Shown in pieces: positions 17,186 to 26,700 of a stretch of DNA of 64,000 bases. The position numbers and the translations under genes are program-made. The first letter of the stretch is position 1, and each line of letters opens with the position of its first letter. The DNA is from Streptomyces sp. NBC_01298. Lineage in GTDB: Bacteria; Actinomycetota; Actinomycetes; Streptomycetales; Streptomycetaceae. The notes beneath the pieces were generated by a model. The model had not been told where the DNA came from. It made no database searches and saw nothing but the letters and a program-made list of their open reading frames with translations. The DNA is taken from NCBI RefSeq assembly GCF_035978755.1, contig NZ_CP108414.1:8618001-8682000 (forward strand). Reading direction: 5' to 3'.

Positions 17186-18493
17186 TCAGGCGGGAGCGGG
17201 AGCCGGAGTCGTGGCCGGAGTTGGCGCCGACACCGGCGCCGGGCGGACGGCGTGTACCGCCTCCGGCGGGAGGTGGCGCTCCAGCCGGGTCAGGGCGAGT
17301 GCGGCGCCCAGTGCGGCGACGGTCAGGAAGGCCCACGGCAGGCGCCCGTCGAGCGCGAGCAGCCCGGTGAAGAGGGACGGAGCCAGCGCGGTGGCCAGGG
17401 AGTACGACAGCTGGTAGGTGGCCAGGTAGCGGCCGCGTACGGCCTCGGGCGCGGCCGAGACCGACAGGGCGCCGCCCGAGGGGCTGTGGACCAGTTCGCC
17501 AACGGTGTAGACCACCACGATGGCCAGGAGGGCGACCAGTGTCGCGGTCTGTCCGGGCCGGACCGTGCCGAGCACGATCTGCCCCACGAAGGCGGCCGCG
17601 AAGAGCAGCGCCCCGAGGGCCGCGGAGCGGGTGCGGCGGGCTCCGGAACGCCGGACCCGGCTCGCGATCAGGACGCCGATCCCGGCGCAGAGCGCGGTGT
17701 TGACCGTGAAGGCCGCGCCCGTGAGCGAATCGGGTCCGTGTAGCCAGGTGCTGATGTAGAGCGGGAAGAGGACGGACAGCGCCGAGTATCCGAGCGCGGT
17801 CAGGAAGTTGGCGGCGGTCAGGCCCAGGAAGGGCCGGTCGGCGAGCACCATCCGGTAGCCCGCGGGCGGACGCTTGGCCGAGCCGGCCGAGCCGAGCTCG
17901 CCGTGCGCGAGCTCCCGTACCGGCTTCACGCGGCTGACGAGCAGTCCGGCGAGCGCGAAGGCGACCGCGTTGCCCCAGGCGGTGTAGGTGAACCCGTCCG
18001 TGCCCCACAGGGCCAGGACTCCCGAGACGACCAGGGCGCCGGCGCCCATGCCCGCGTTCTGCAGGGCCCGGATGGAGGCCTGGAGCCGGTCGCGGGCGCC
18101 GCCCCGGGCCACTTCCCCGATGAGCGACTGCTGTACGACGGGGAAGGAGCGGTCGGCGAGGGCCGTGATCAGCGCGACGGCGGCGAAGGCGGGGAGCGAC
18201 CCGGCCAGCGGGTAGAGGGCGAAGCCGAGGGCCCGGACCGCGTAGAGCAGCAGGTTGGCCTTCCTGGCCCCGAACCGGTCGACGGCCGAGCCGGCGAGCG
18301 GCATGACCGCGAGGCCGGCCAGGCCGGTCGCCGTCAGCACGATGCCGACGACGGCGAAGGAGAGGCCGGTGACGTGGTGGAAGAAGACGAGCGAGAAGGG
18401 GATGTACATCCCGATCCCGATCGAGCTGATGCCCACTCCGAGGAGCAGCGAGCGTTCGCCCGCCACCCGTTCCTCGCGCTTGCCCTTGACCAT
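17186..18493 (-). CDS. MFS transporter, drug-efflux-like
   Basis: 435 residues with about 12 hydrophobic segments and the MFS loop motif between helices 2 and 3 ([17 protein letters not shown], about residue 68). The opening [20 protein letters not shown] and [18 protein letters not shown] resemble MFS proteins of the EmrD/YdeE type that export small molecules. The tail is a Pro/Thr/Ala-rich stretch. GGGGAGAG precedes the ATG. A TAAGC palindrome about 40 bp upstream suggests repression by an unlinked regulator. Substrate unknown. Confidence 0.9.
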   Translation of the reverse strand: MVKGKREERVAGERSLLLGVGISSIGIGMYIPFSLVFFHHVTGLSFAVVGIVLTATGLAGLAVMPLAGSAVDRFGARKANLLLYAVRALGFALYPLAGSLPAFAAVALITALADRSFPVVQQSLIGEVARGGARDRLQASIRALQNAGMGAGALVVSGVLALWGTDGFTYTAWGNAVAFALAGLLVSRVKPVRELAHGELGSAGSAKRPPAGYRMVLADRPFLGLTAANFLTALGYSALSVLFPLYISTWLHGPDSLTGAAFTVNTALCAGIGVLIASRVRRSGARRTRSAALGALLFAAAFVGQIVLGTVRPGQTATLVALLAIVVVYTVGELVHSPSGGALSVSAAPEAVRGRYLATYQLSYSLATALAPSLFTGLLALDGRLPWAFLTVAALGAALALTRLERHLPPEAVHAVRPAPVSAPTPATTPAPAPA

Positions 18494-18528
18494 GTCGCTC
18501 TCTCCCCCGATTAGATTGCCGGAAAGTA

Positions 18529-18550
18529 GCTTAGCGGTAAGCGGCTTAGC
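18529..18550. promoter_or_regulatory. Overlapping inverted repeats upstream of the MFS gene
   Basis: GCTTA-GCGG-TAAGC (18529-18542) runs into TAAGC-G-GCTTA (18538-18548), giving three alternating half-sites in a 58-bp gap between the MFS start and the thpR stop. This is the kind of site bound by MarR or TetR dimers; no candidate regulator adjoins it. Confidence 0.5.
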
Positions 18551-18551
18551 G

Positions 18552-19160
18552 TCAAGGGGATTCCTCGCCGCCGAGGTTCCACGCCTCGATGTCGCGGTAG
18601 TGGATCGGTCCAGGTCCGCGGCCGATGTTGCTCCCGACCAGGTGCAGACGCTCCGTCCGCCAGCGCCGGCCGGTGAACCCGGCGAGTCCGGCCGCGGCCT
18701 CCACCGCCGAGGAGGCGTCGTTGCGGCGGGCGCGCGCCAGCGTCAGGTGCGGTCGCAGCGGCCGGTCCTCGAAGGGGATGCCGCATTCCTTGACCACCGC
18801 CCGGACATCGGCGGCGAGCCGGTGCAGCCCGTCGAGGTCCCCGTCGATCCCGCTCCACAGCACCCGCTCACCGAAGTGGCCGCCCCCGCGCAGGGCCAGG
18901 CGTACGGGACCGCGCGCCGCCGCGAGTTCCGCGAGCGGCGGCCGCAGGGACGGGACGGCCTCGACCGGCAGCTCGCCGAGGAACGCCAGGGTGATGTGCC
19001 AGTCCTCGACGCGGTTCCACCGCATGTCCGGGTAGGCGGCGTACGCGGGGCCGAGCTCGCGCGCGAGCTCCTCCTTCGCTTCGTCGGGCGGGGCGAGGGC
19101 GATGAACACGCGAACGGTCGCGGGCCGGGTCTCTTCGGTCAAATCGTTCACGTCGTTCAT
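18552..19160 (-). CDS. thpR: RNA 2',3'-cyclic phosphodiesterase
   Basis: 202 residues of the 2H phosphoesterase family. Both catalytic His-x-Thr motifs are present: HITLAF (about residue 54) and HLTLARA (about 137), about 80 residues apart as in ThpR/LigT. It opens 2',3'-cyclic phosphate ends of RNA to a 2'-phosphate. The opening RVFIALAPPDEAKEELA is typical. It starts six bases past the stop of the isochorismatase-like gene, so the two probably form an operon. Confidence 0.93.
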   Translation of the reverse strand: MNDVNDLTEETRPATVRVFIALAPPDEAKEELARELGPAYAAYPDMRWNRVEDWHITLAFLGELPVEAVPSLRPPLAELAAARGPVRLALRGGGHFGERVLWSGIDGDLDGLHRLAADVRAVVKECGIPFEDRPLRPHLTLARARRNDASSAVEAAAGLAGFTGRRWRTERLHLVGSNIGRGPGPIHYRDIEAWNLGGEESP

Positions 19161-19165
19161 GGTGA

Positions 19166-19654
19166 TCAGGTGTAGTCGGCCGTGTCGTGCACGTCCCCGA
19201 AGCGGGGGAAGATCCGTTCCACGGTGAACTCGTGCTCGTCGGCGGTGAAACCGGACATCGCGTCGGCCACGAACTCCAGCTCGTAGCCGTGGTCGCTCGC
19301 GGCTCGCGCCGTGGACTCGACCCCCATCGTGGTGACCAGCCCGGCGAGCACCACCGTGTCCACGCCCAGGCCGCGCAGCCGCTCGTCGAGCCCGGTGCCG
19401 TGGAAGGCCCCGACGGTCTGCTTGACGATCAGGACGTCGCCCGCCCGTACCAGCCCGTCGGCGAATCCGCTGCCCGGAGGCTGCTCCGCGACGCCCGGCC
19501 GGTCCACCCGGACGAGCACCACGGGGCGCCCGGCCGCCCTGAAGGCCTCGGCCAGCCGCAGGCAGCGGGCCAGGACCTCTTCACCGGAGTGAGGGGCGAC
19601 GGGCATGGCGATGATGCGGGGCATCAGGTCGATGAGGATCAGCGCGGAGGTCAC
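19166..19654 (-). CDS. Isochorismatase-like hydrolase without the catalytic Cys
   Basis: 162 residues. Asp9 in LILIDLM and Lys78 in VLIVKQTVGAF match the family's conserved pair, but the nucleophile position in VTTMGVESTARAA is Gly111, not Cys. True isochorismatases such as PhzD/EntB also lack Cys and hydrolyse a vinyl ether, while nicotinamidase-like members need it. So either a vinyl-ether or unknown activity, or a non-catalytic protein. TATGAT lies seven bases before GTG 19654 and overlaps the alternative ATG at 19666, so the GTG is favoured. Followed at once by thpR. Confidence 0.8.
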   Translation of the reverse strand: MTSALILIDLMPRIIAMPVAPHSGEEVLARCLRLAEAFRAAGRPVVLVRVDRPGVAEQPPGSGFADGLVRAGDVLIVKQTVGAFHGTGLDERLRGLGVDTVVLAGLVTTMGVESTARAASDHGYELEFVADAMSGFTADEHEFTVERIFPRFGDVHDTADYT

Positions 19655-19697
19655 GGGAGTGATCATAGGACAGCGGTGCGGCGGCGCCCGGGCGCCG

Positions 19698-19752
19698 GAA
19701 GCGGGTCCGAAGCGGGCCTGAGGCGGGCCTGAAGCGGGTCCGAAGCAGGGCT
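19698..19752. repeat. 11-bp tandem repeat, five copies, ending on a stop codon
   Basis: Units such as GAAGCGGGTCC and GAAGCGGGCCT start at 19698, 19709, 19720, 19731 and 19742. The array fills the space between the isochorismatase-like start and the stop of the GlxA-type regulator (19751-19753). Confidence 0.8.
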
Positions 19753-20707
19753 ACGGCGTGCTCGTGAAGGAGCGGCGGTAGGAGCGGGGCGGAACTCCCC
19801 TGCGCCGTACGAACTGTTCGCGCAGCACCGCCGCGCTGCCGTAGCCGACCCGGCGGGCGATCTCCTCGACGGGCAGGTCCGTGCTCTCCAGGAGTTCCTC
19901 CGCGCTGCTCAGCCGCAGGTTCCGCAGCCAGGCGTGCGGGGTGGTGCCGGTCGCGGCGGTGAACCGGCGGGCGAAGGAGCGCTTGCTCATCACGGCGCGG
20001 CGAGCCAGTTCCGTGACGGGGAGCGGCTCGTGGAGGTGTTCGCGGGCCCAGGCGAGCACCTCGGAGAGCCGCTCGTCGAGGCAGTCCTCGGGGACGGGCG
20101 CGGCGAGGTACTGGGCCTGCCCGCCGTCGCGGTGCGAGGGCAGCACCATGTCCCGGGCGACGCCGTTGGCCATCGCCGCCCCGTGCTCCCGCCTCAGCAG
20201 GTGCAGGCACAGATCGAAGCCGGCGGCGGCTCCGGCGCCCGTGACGATCCTGCCCTCGTCGATGTACAGGGCGTCCGGTTCGACGGCTACGCCCGGATGG
20301 CGGTCGGCCAGCAACTCGGCGAACCGCCAGTGCGTGGTGGCCCGTAGACCGTCGAGCAGCCCGGCCTCGGCGAGCGCGAACGTGCCGACGCAGTGGGCCG
20401 CGAGCACGGCGCCGCGTCCGTACGCGGCGACCAGCGCGTCCAGCACCGCCCGACCGGGCGGTGTGCGGAAACCGGCCCCCGGCAGGGCGATCACCAGATC
20501 GGCGGCGGCCAGCCGGTCGAGGCCGTGCTCGATGGCGAGCGGCACGCCGATGTCGGTGGGGACCGGCCCGGGCCGCTCGGCGCACAGGGCGAAATCGAAG
20601 CCCGGCAGCCCCTTTCCGTGCGGGCCGAAGACCTCGCTGACGATCCCGACGGCGAGCATGCCGACACCGGGCGGGACGTACGCGGCGACGCTCTTGAAAG
20701 GAGGCAC
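19751..20707 (-). CDS. GlxA-family transcriptional regulator (DJ-1/PfpI plus AraC)
   Basis: 318 residues. Residues 1-170 form a DJ-1/PfpI-like sensor domain with AAHCVGTFALAEAGLLDG (Cys about residue 105, nucleophile-elbow position) and the His-Trp following in TTHWRFAELLA. Residues about 215-310 hold two AraC helix-turn-helices: ELARRAVMSKRSFARRFTAA and EIARRVGYGSAAVLREQFVR. Divergent from a metallo-hydrolase gene across 91 bp containing two copies of a CCAC-GTGG site, so it probably activates that gene and controls itself. Confidence 0.92.
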   Translation of the reverse strand: MPPFKSVAAYVPPGVGMLAVGIVSEVFGPHGKGLPGFDFALCAERPGPVPTDIGVPLAIEHGLDRLAAADLVIALPGAGFRTPPGRAVLDALVAAYGRGAVLAAHCVGTFALAEAGLLDGLRATTHWRFAELLADRHPGVAVEPDALYIDEGRIVTGAGAAAGFDLCLHLLRREHGAAMANGVARDMVLPSHRDGGQAQYLAAPVPEDCLDERLSEVLAWAREHLHEPLPVTELARRAVMSKRSFARRFTAATGTTPHAWLRNLRLSSAEELLESTDLPVEEIARRVGYGSAAVLREQFVRRRGVPPRSYRRSFTSTP

Positions 20708-20717
20708 GGGAGCAGTC

Positions 20718-20768
20718 TGCCACCCGTGGCACGAATCCTGCGATCACTGGCAGATGTGCCACTCGTGG
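20718..20768. promoter_or_regulatory. Two-copy operator between the GlxA-type regulator and the metallo-hydrolase
   Basis: TGCCACCCGTGG (20718-20729) and TGCCACTCGTGG (20757-20768) are direct repeats 39 bp apart, each with palindromic CCAC/GTGG arms. They lie in the 91-bp divergent promoter region and are the natural candidate sites for the GlxA-type regulator. Confidence 0.7.
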
Positions 20769-20798
20769 GCTCCCCGCCGACGCGGAAGGATTACAGCC

Positions 20799-21464
20799 AT
20801 GACGAACACGAAGACAGACACGAAGACCGGCACGAAGACCGGCGCGAACGCAGGCGCCGCGCAGGGCCTCCGCGCCGACGCACCGCTCGGCCGCGGCGCC
20901 GTCTACAAGATCCTCACCACCGGCTACGTCGGCTCCACCGGCCCCGGGGTCGCCGCCACCGTCTCCTACGTGTCCGACGCCGGCCGGCACTTCATCTTCG
21001 ACCCGGGCATGGTGGCGAGCCACGCGGACATCCTCGGCCCGCTCGCGGAACTGGGCCTCGGCCCCGAGGACATCACCGACGTGGTGCTCAGTCACCACCA
21101 CCCGGACAACACCATGAACGTGGGCCTGTTCGGCGGGGCCCGGGTGCACGACCACAAGGTCGAGTACCAGGGCGACCAGTGGACGAACCGGGACGCCGAG
21201 GGCTACGAACTCACCCCCTCCCTGCGCCTGATCCGTACGCCGGGACACAGCCACGAGGACATCACCCTGCTGGCCGGAACGGACACGGGCGTGGTGGCGT
21301 TCGCCGGCGACCTGTGGTGGCACGCGCAGGGCCCCGCCGACGACCCGGTGGCCCCGGACCGCGAGGTGCTGCGCGCCTCCCGGCTGCGGGTGCTCGCCGC
21401 GGCGGACCTGATCGTCCCGGGCCACGGCGGTCCCTTCGCCGCCGACGGCGAGGTACCGGTCTGA
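20799..21464 (+). CDS. Metallo-beta-lactamase-fold hydrolase with altered metal motif
   Basis: 221 residues. The MBL fold is clear: strand TVSYVSDAGRHFIFDPG, metal motif at His99-x-His101-x-Asp103 followed by Asn104 (HHHPDN) where the family has His, then His in TPGHSHEDI, Asp in FAGDLWWH and His in VPGHGG. Loss of one ligand of the second metal may leave a one-metal enzyme. The first 24 residues are a Thr/Lys repeat (TKTDTKTGTKTG) without signal. GAAGGA precedes the ATG at 20799. Substrate unknown; regulated in all likelihood by the divergent GlxA-type gene. Confidence 0.85.
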   Translation: MTNTKTDTKTGTKTGANAGAAQGLRADAPLGRGAVYKILTTGYVGSTGPGVAATVSYVSDAGRHFIFDPGMVASHADILGPLAELGLGPEDITDVVLSHHHPDNTMNVGLFGGARVHDHKVEYQGDQWTNRDAEGYELTPSLRLIRTPGHSHEDITLLAGTDTGVVAFAGDLWWHAQGPADDPVAPDREVLRASRLRVLAAADLIVPGHGGPFAADGEVPV

Positions 21465-21587
21465 CCCCGCCCCACCGAATCGCGCCGGTGGCTGCGCTTT
21501 TGCGTCAACTCCGCTCTCATTTGGGTGAGTTGCTGCCGTACTGACCTATCTTCCATGGGGCATACCGGTTCGCCCCAGGAGGTCAGA

Positions 21588-23666
21588 TTGCAGTCCAGGC
21601 GCTTCCTCGCCTTACCCCGCGCATTCCGTAGGTCCCGGCTGCTCATCGCCTTCGGCCTCGGCGCGCTGCTGATCGGCTTCACGCCGTGGCTCGGGGTCGC
21701 GAGCCCGACGCCCGCCCCGACCCCCGCGCCCCCCGCCGAGGAGACGGCGCAGCAGTCGCCGCACCACGGCGTGGCTCCGGCGAACGCCATGGAGCCGACG
21801 GCCCCCGTTCTCGACCGGACCGGATGGACGGCCGCGGCGAGCGACGAGGAGACGGCCGGCGAGAACGGCCGCGCGGCCAACGTCCTCGACGGCGACACCG
21901 GCACGCTCTGGCACAGCAAGTGGTCCGGCACCCCGGCCCCGCTCCCGCACAGCATCACCATCGACATGCACCGCACGAGCGCGGTCTCCGCGCTCGTCTA
22001 CCACCCCCGCACGAACGGCCCCAACGGCCGGGCGGGCGCCTACACCGTCACCACCAGCACCGACGGCACCGCCTTCGGCGCACCGGTGGCCGCGGGCACC
22101 TGGCGCGACGACGACACCGTCAAGACCGCCACCTTCACCCGTACCGCGAACGCCCGGTTCGTCCGGCTGACCGTGACCACCGAGGCCGGCGCCCGCGGCC
22201 CGTGGACCTCCGCGGCCGAGATCCGCCTGAGCGGGCCGGCCGCCCCCGCCGTCCACGGATCCTGGGGCCGGATCACCGGATTCCCCCTGGTTCCCGTGGC
22301 CACCGCAGTCCTCCCCGGGGACAAGCTCCTGGCCTGGTCCGCGTACGCCGTGGACCGCTTCGGCGGCAGCAACGGCTACACCCAGACGGCGATCCTCGAC
22401 CTGAAGACGGGCAAGGTCACCCAGCGCCGCATCGACAACACGGGGCACGACATGTTCTGCCCCGGCATAGCCATGCTGGCCGACGGCCGCGTGCTGGTCA
22501 CCGGGGGCAGCAACGCGGAGAAGGCCAGCATCTACGACCCCGTCACCGACGACTGGTCCGCCACCGGCAGCATGAACATCCCCCGCGGCTACCAGTCCAT
22601 GACGCTGCTCTCCACCGGCGAGGCCTTCGTCCTGGGCGGATCCTGGAGCGGACCCGCGGGCGACAAGGCCGCCGAGGCCTGGTCGCCGGAGACCCGGACC
22701 TGGCGCGGGCTCCCGGGAGTCCCGGCCCTCCAGGCCTCCACGGCCGACCCGGCCGGACCCTACCGCGCCGACAACCACATGTGGCTGCACGCCACTTCGG
22801 ACGGCAAGGTACTCCAACTGGGCCCGAGCAAGCAGATGAACTGGATCTCGACCACCGGCACGGGCAGCATCACCCCCGCCGGCACCCGGTCCGACAGCGC
22901 CGACGCCATGACGGGCAACGCCGTCGCCTACGACATCGGCAAGCTCCTGACCCTGGGCGGCTCGCCCGCCTACCAGAACACCCCCGCCACGCGCCGCGCC
23001 TACACCGTGGGCATCACGGGCACCCAGGTCGAAACCGCCCGCACCGGAGACATGGAATACGCCAGGGCCTTCGCCAACAGCGTGGTCCTGCCCGACGGCA
23101 AGGTCATCGTCTTCGGCGGGCAGAGCTACCCGGTCCCCTTCAGCGACGCGACCTCGGTCCTGACGCCCGAGCTGTGGGACCCGGCGACCGGCGCCTTCAC
23201 CCCGCTCGCCACCATGGCGGTCCCGCGCAACTACCACAGCGTGGCCAACCTGTTGCCGGACGGGCGGGTCTTCTCCGGCGGCGGAGGCCTGTGCGGCGAC
23301 TGCGCCACCAACCACGCCGACGGGGCCGTCTTCACACCGCCGTACCTCCTGAACCAGGACGGATCCCCGAAACCGCGCCCCGAGATCACGGGGAACGTCC
23401 CCGCCAGAACGTCCCCCGGCACCACCCTCACCCTGTCCACCTCCACCCCGGCCGCGTCCTTCGTCCTGATGCGGGCGGCGGCCGCGACCCACTCGACCGA
23501 CAACGACCAGCGAAGGGTCCCCCTGACCTCCACGGCCACGGGAACCGGCACCTACACGGTGTCGATACCCGCCGACCCGGGCGTGGTCCTGCCGGGCACC
23601 TACATGCTCTTCGCCCTGGACCCCCAGGGAGTCCCGAGCCCGGCCCGCTTCACGACCATCTCCTGA
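21588..23666 (+). CDS. Secreted galactose-oxidase-like copper radical enzyme with discoidin domain
   Basis: 692 residues. An N-terminal membrane/signal segment (about 10-35) is followed by an F5/8-type C (CBM32-like) sugar-binding domain (about 70-215), a kelch propeller (about 225-570) and the C-terminal early-set domain. All active-site residues of galactose oxidase are seen: Cys291 in DMFCPG and Tyr335 in RGYQSM (the thioether pair), Trp353 in GGSWSG stacking over it, Tyr549-His550 in RNYHS and His635 in ATHSTDNDQR. It should oxidise a primary alcohol of a sugar or glycan to aldehyde, giving H2O2. The start is TTG, five bases after AGGAGG; no in-frame ATG fits as well. Confidence 0.92.
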   Translation: MQSRRFLALPRAFRRSRLLIAFGLGALLIGFTPWLGVASPTPAPTPAPPAEETAQQSPHHGVAPANAMEPTAPVLDRTGWTAAASDEETAGENGRAANVLDGDTGTLWHSKWSGTPAPLPHSITIDMHRTSAVSALVYHPRTNGPNGRAGAYTVTTSTDGTAFGAPVAAGTWRDDDTVKTATFTRTANARFVRLTVTTEAGARGPWTSAAEIRLSGPAAPAVHGSWGRITGFPLVPVATAVLPGDKLLAWSAYAVDRFGGSNGYTQTAILDLKTGKVTQRRIDNTGHDMFCPGIAMLADGRVLVTGGSNAEKASIYDPVTDDWSATGSMNIPRGYQSMTLLSTGEAFVLGGSWSGPAGDKAAEAWSPETRTWRGLPGVPALQASTADPAGPYRADNHMWLHATSDGKVLQLGPSKQMNWISTTGTGSITPAGTRSDSADAMTGNAVAYDIGKLLTLGGSPAYQNTPATRRAYTVGITGTQVETARTGDMEYARAFANSVVLPDGKVIVFGGQSYPVPFSDATSVLTPELWDPATGAFTPLATMAVPRNYHSVANLLPDGRVFSGGGGLCGDCATNHADGAVFTPPYLLNQDGSPKPRPEITGNVPARTSPGTTLTLSTSTPAASFVLMRAAAATHSTDNDQRRVPLTSTATGTGTYTVSIPADPGVVLPGTYMLFALDPQGVPSPARFTTIS

Positions 23667-23689
23667 CCCACCCCCCACCCCACCCCCCC

Positions 23690-23725
23690 ACCGCCCCGCC
23701 GCCGGAACCTCCCCGGCGGGGCGGT
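23690..23725. terminator. Hairpin after the copper oxidase gene
   Basis: Arms ACCGCCCCGCC (23690-23700) and GGCGGGGCGGT (23715-23725), 11 bp, 14-base loop. First of two hairpins between convergent genes. Confidence 0.8.
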
Positions 23726-23735
23726 CGGGAACGGG

Positions 23736-23772
23736 TCCGGCCCGGCCCCGCCTGGTGCGGGGTCGGGCCGGA
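23736..23772. terminator. Hairpin after the subtilase gene
   Basis: A 16-bp stem with one G-T pair (TCCGGCCCGGCCCCGC with GCGGGGTCGGGCCGGA) and a five-base loop, 17 bp from the subtilase stop codon. Probably serves the minus-strand transcript. Confidence 0.82.
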
Positions 23773-23788
23773 GCGTTGTGCGGTCGGT

Positions 23789-26700
23789 TCAGGGGGCGAG
23801 CAGGTAGGCGTTCGTGATCGTCTCCCGCACCGCGTTGCCGGCCTTGTCCTTCAGGTCCACCCGGAACGAAACGGCCTTGGCCGACGCCGGGTGCCGCACG
23901 GTCACCGAACGCGCGCCCTCCGCGTCTGTCGCCACCGCGAGGAGCCGCCAGGTCGCGCCTCCGTCGAAGGAGACCCGGACCGTCAGCGCGGCGACCTGCG
24001 CCGCATCGGCGGCCACGCCGCCCAGCCGCAGCGGGACCTTCAGCGAGCTGCCCGCGGGCGCCGTTGCGCTCAGGCTCAGCTTCGGCGAGAGCCGTACCGA
24101 GGACAGCGGCAGCTTCACCGACCGGTCCGTGGCCGGGCGGGCCGAGGTGAACGTCCAACTCGCCCGCACTTTCGTGCTGGTGGCGGTGTCCTTGGCGGAC
24201 CGGGTGGCCTCTCTGGTCAGCCGGTACACGGCGGATCCGGCCGGGAGCTCGGCGCTGAACCAGCCGGTGGACGGGGTCTCGGCGATGACCTTGCCGCCGG
24301 ACTCCAGCCGGGTGAATCCCCCCGTGGGGATGGAGTAGCCCTCGTGGCCGCCGCCGTCGTTGAACAACCCGACGTTGGCGTCCATGTAGTTGCCGGTCCG
24401 CCACCCGCCCTGTTCGTCCCCGGCCTCGAGGTCGGGGCCGACCACGCCGGTGTTGAAGTTCAGCGTGTAGCTCTTGCCCGGCTTGTACGACACCCGGTTG
24501 TGCGTGTAGATGGTGCGCACCTCGCCTCCGGAGTCGAGCTGCGAGGCCGTCCAGGACCAGCGCACTCCCTCCGTGCTGACGTACTGGGTACTCGCCAGCG
24601 GCAGGCTCTGTACCGGCGGGTCCTGCACCCCGGCGGTGTACCCCTGGTCGTCCGTCGCTATCGCGGTGATCTGGCCCTTCGTCCCTGCGACCGAGGCCCC
24701 GAAGCCGAGCTTGACCTCGGCGACGTCGGCCCGGGTGACCTTGCGGTCGAGCCCGCTGAAGAACGTACCCGTACGGTTGAAGGCCAGCCGGTAGTCGACG
24801 TTCTTGCCCGCCGCGCCCGGTGTCTTCCACAGGCCGTTGTACTGCGCCCGCAGTGTGGGCGCGGCCGGGCCCAGGTGCTGGGTGAGGATCTTCGTCGTCC
24901 CGTCGGTGGCCCACATGTCGGACACCATCGCGGCGTCGTCGGAGAACCCGGCGTAGGCACTCACCAGCTTCGCGCCCGGATCCGGCGGGGTCACTGCGAA
25001 CGGCTTGGCCTTGCGGGAGTCGAAGGTGACCGTGCTCTTCCCGGTGACCTTCAGCACCGGCTGGACGAAGAAGCCCAGGGTGGGACCCGGGCCCCAGACG
25101 ACGCCCTCCAGCAGGTAGTCGCCCTTGGGCAGCCGCTGGACGACCGTGCCGCTCGGGTCGTACGGGACCTCGAAGCGGCCCTCCAGACCGGTGCCGAGCT
25201 TGGTGATGGTGGTGTAGTAGGTGGCCGGGCTCGCGCCGTTGACGTCCAGGTGCCGCAGGGTGATGTCGTACGACTCCACCTCGCGTTCGACCGCGAGGCC
25301 GGTGCGCACTTCCTGGCCGTCCCCTGCGGCCAGCACGGTGCCCCCGAAGGCGCCGTCCTTCGTGCCCTTGCGGGTGTCGGCGGTCACGGTGGTCTTCGCG
25401 GTGCCGCCGGCCGGGATCGCGAGCTGGGCGTCCTTGACCGTGAACATCCCGGCCGGGGCCGGGCGGCCCGACGAGTCGGTGCCGGCCGTGCTCAGCTTGA
25501 GCGTGACGGGCTTGGTGCCGTTGTTGCGGTACGTGAGGGTCTTGGTGACCGGCTTGTCGTCGGCGTGCGGCCAGGAGTGCGTGCCGAAGGCGAGGGACCC
25601 GGGTGCGGCGGTCACGACGGCCTTGACGGCGCGGGCGAGGTCGGTGCGGCCGGCGCCCTGCTCGTAGGCGTTGTTCGCCGGGTTCGGCTTGGCCGATCCG
25701 GTCAGCAGGGCCTTGATCCGGGCCGGGCTCCAGTCCGGGTGCTGCTGGCGGACCAGGGCCGCGGCGCCCGCGACGTGCGGGGTGGCCATCGAGGTGCCCG
25801 ACATGCTGATGTAGCCGTCGGGTGAGGGGAACTCGCCCTGCGTGGTGGCGGCAGCGGTGATGTCGACGCCCGGGGCGGTGATGTCCGGCTTGGTCACCCC
25901 GTCGGCGTTCGGTCCGCGGCTGGAGAACTCCGCGAGCTGGTCCTGCTTGTCCACCGCGCCCACGGTGAGTGCGGCGGGGGCGCTGCCGGGCGTGCGCAGG
26001 GTGCCCGCCTTGGGTCCCTCGTTCCCCGCGGCCACCACGAACAGCGCCTTGCCGGAGAGCTGGGCGACCGCTTCCTCCTTGGGGTCGGTGCCCGGCTGGT
26101 CAGGAGCGCCCAGACTCATGTTGACCACCGTCGCGCCCTGGTCCACGGCCCACTGCATACCGCTGACGATCTCGGAGTCGGATCCGAAGCCGTCGTCGCC
26201 CAGGACCTTGCCGTCCAGGAGCTGCACCCCGGGTGCCACACCCTTGTAGAGACCGCCCGACCGCGCGCCCGATCCGGCGATCGTGGAGGCCACGTGCGTA
26301 CCGTGCCCGTACCGGTCCTTGGAGTCGGGCGAACTGCTGAAGTTCTTCTGCAGGATCTCGACGCCCTTGAGGTCCGGGTGGGTCTCGTCGACCCCCGTGT
26401 CCAGGACCGCCACCTTGACGCCCTTGCCGGTGAAGCCCGCTTTCCACATGGCGGGCGCGCCTATCTGCGGCACGCTCTTGTCCAGGGTGGCGCTCACCTT
26501 GCCGTCCAGCCACAGGTGCGCGACCGGCGGTTCGGGCGCGGAGCCCAGGGTGCGGGCGTCCTTCCGGCCGGTGACCGCCGTCCAGAGGGCCGCGGCGTCG
26601 GCCTTCGGCGCGTTGAACGCCTCGCCCGCCACCGCGGGCAGCTCGCGACGGTCGCGGGCGACCGCCGCCAGCGTGTCGCCGGAGGCCCCGAAGGTCTTGG

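Noticed and set aside
21612..24914. 1100-codon frame on minus and a 1379-codon frame on plus (21686-25825)
   Set aside because: Both are shadows of the copper oxidase (+) and subtilase (-) genes; their sequences are Arg/Gly/Pro-rich with no domains.
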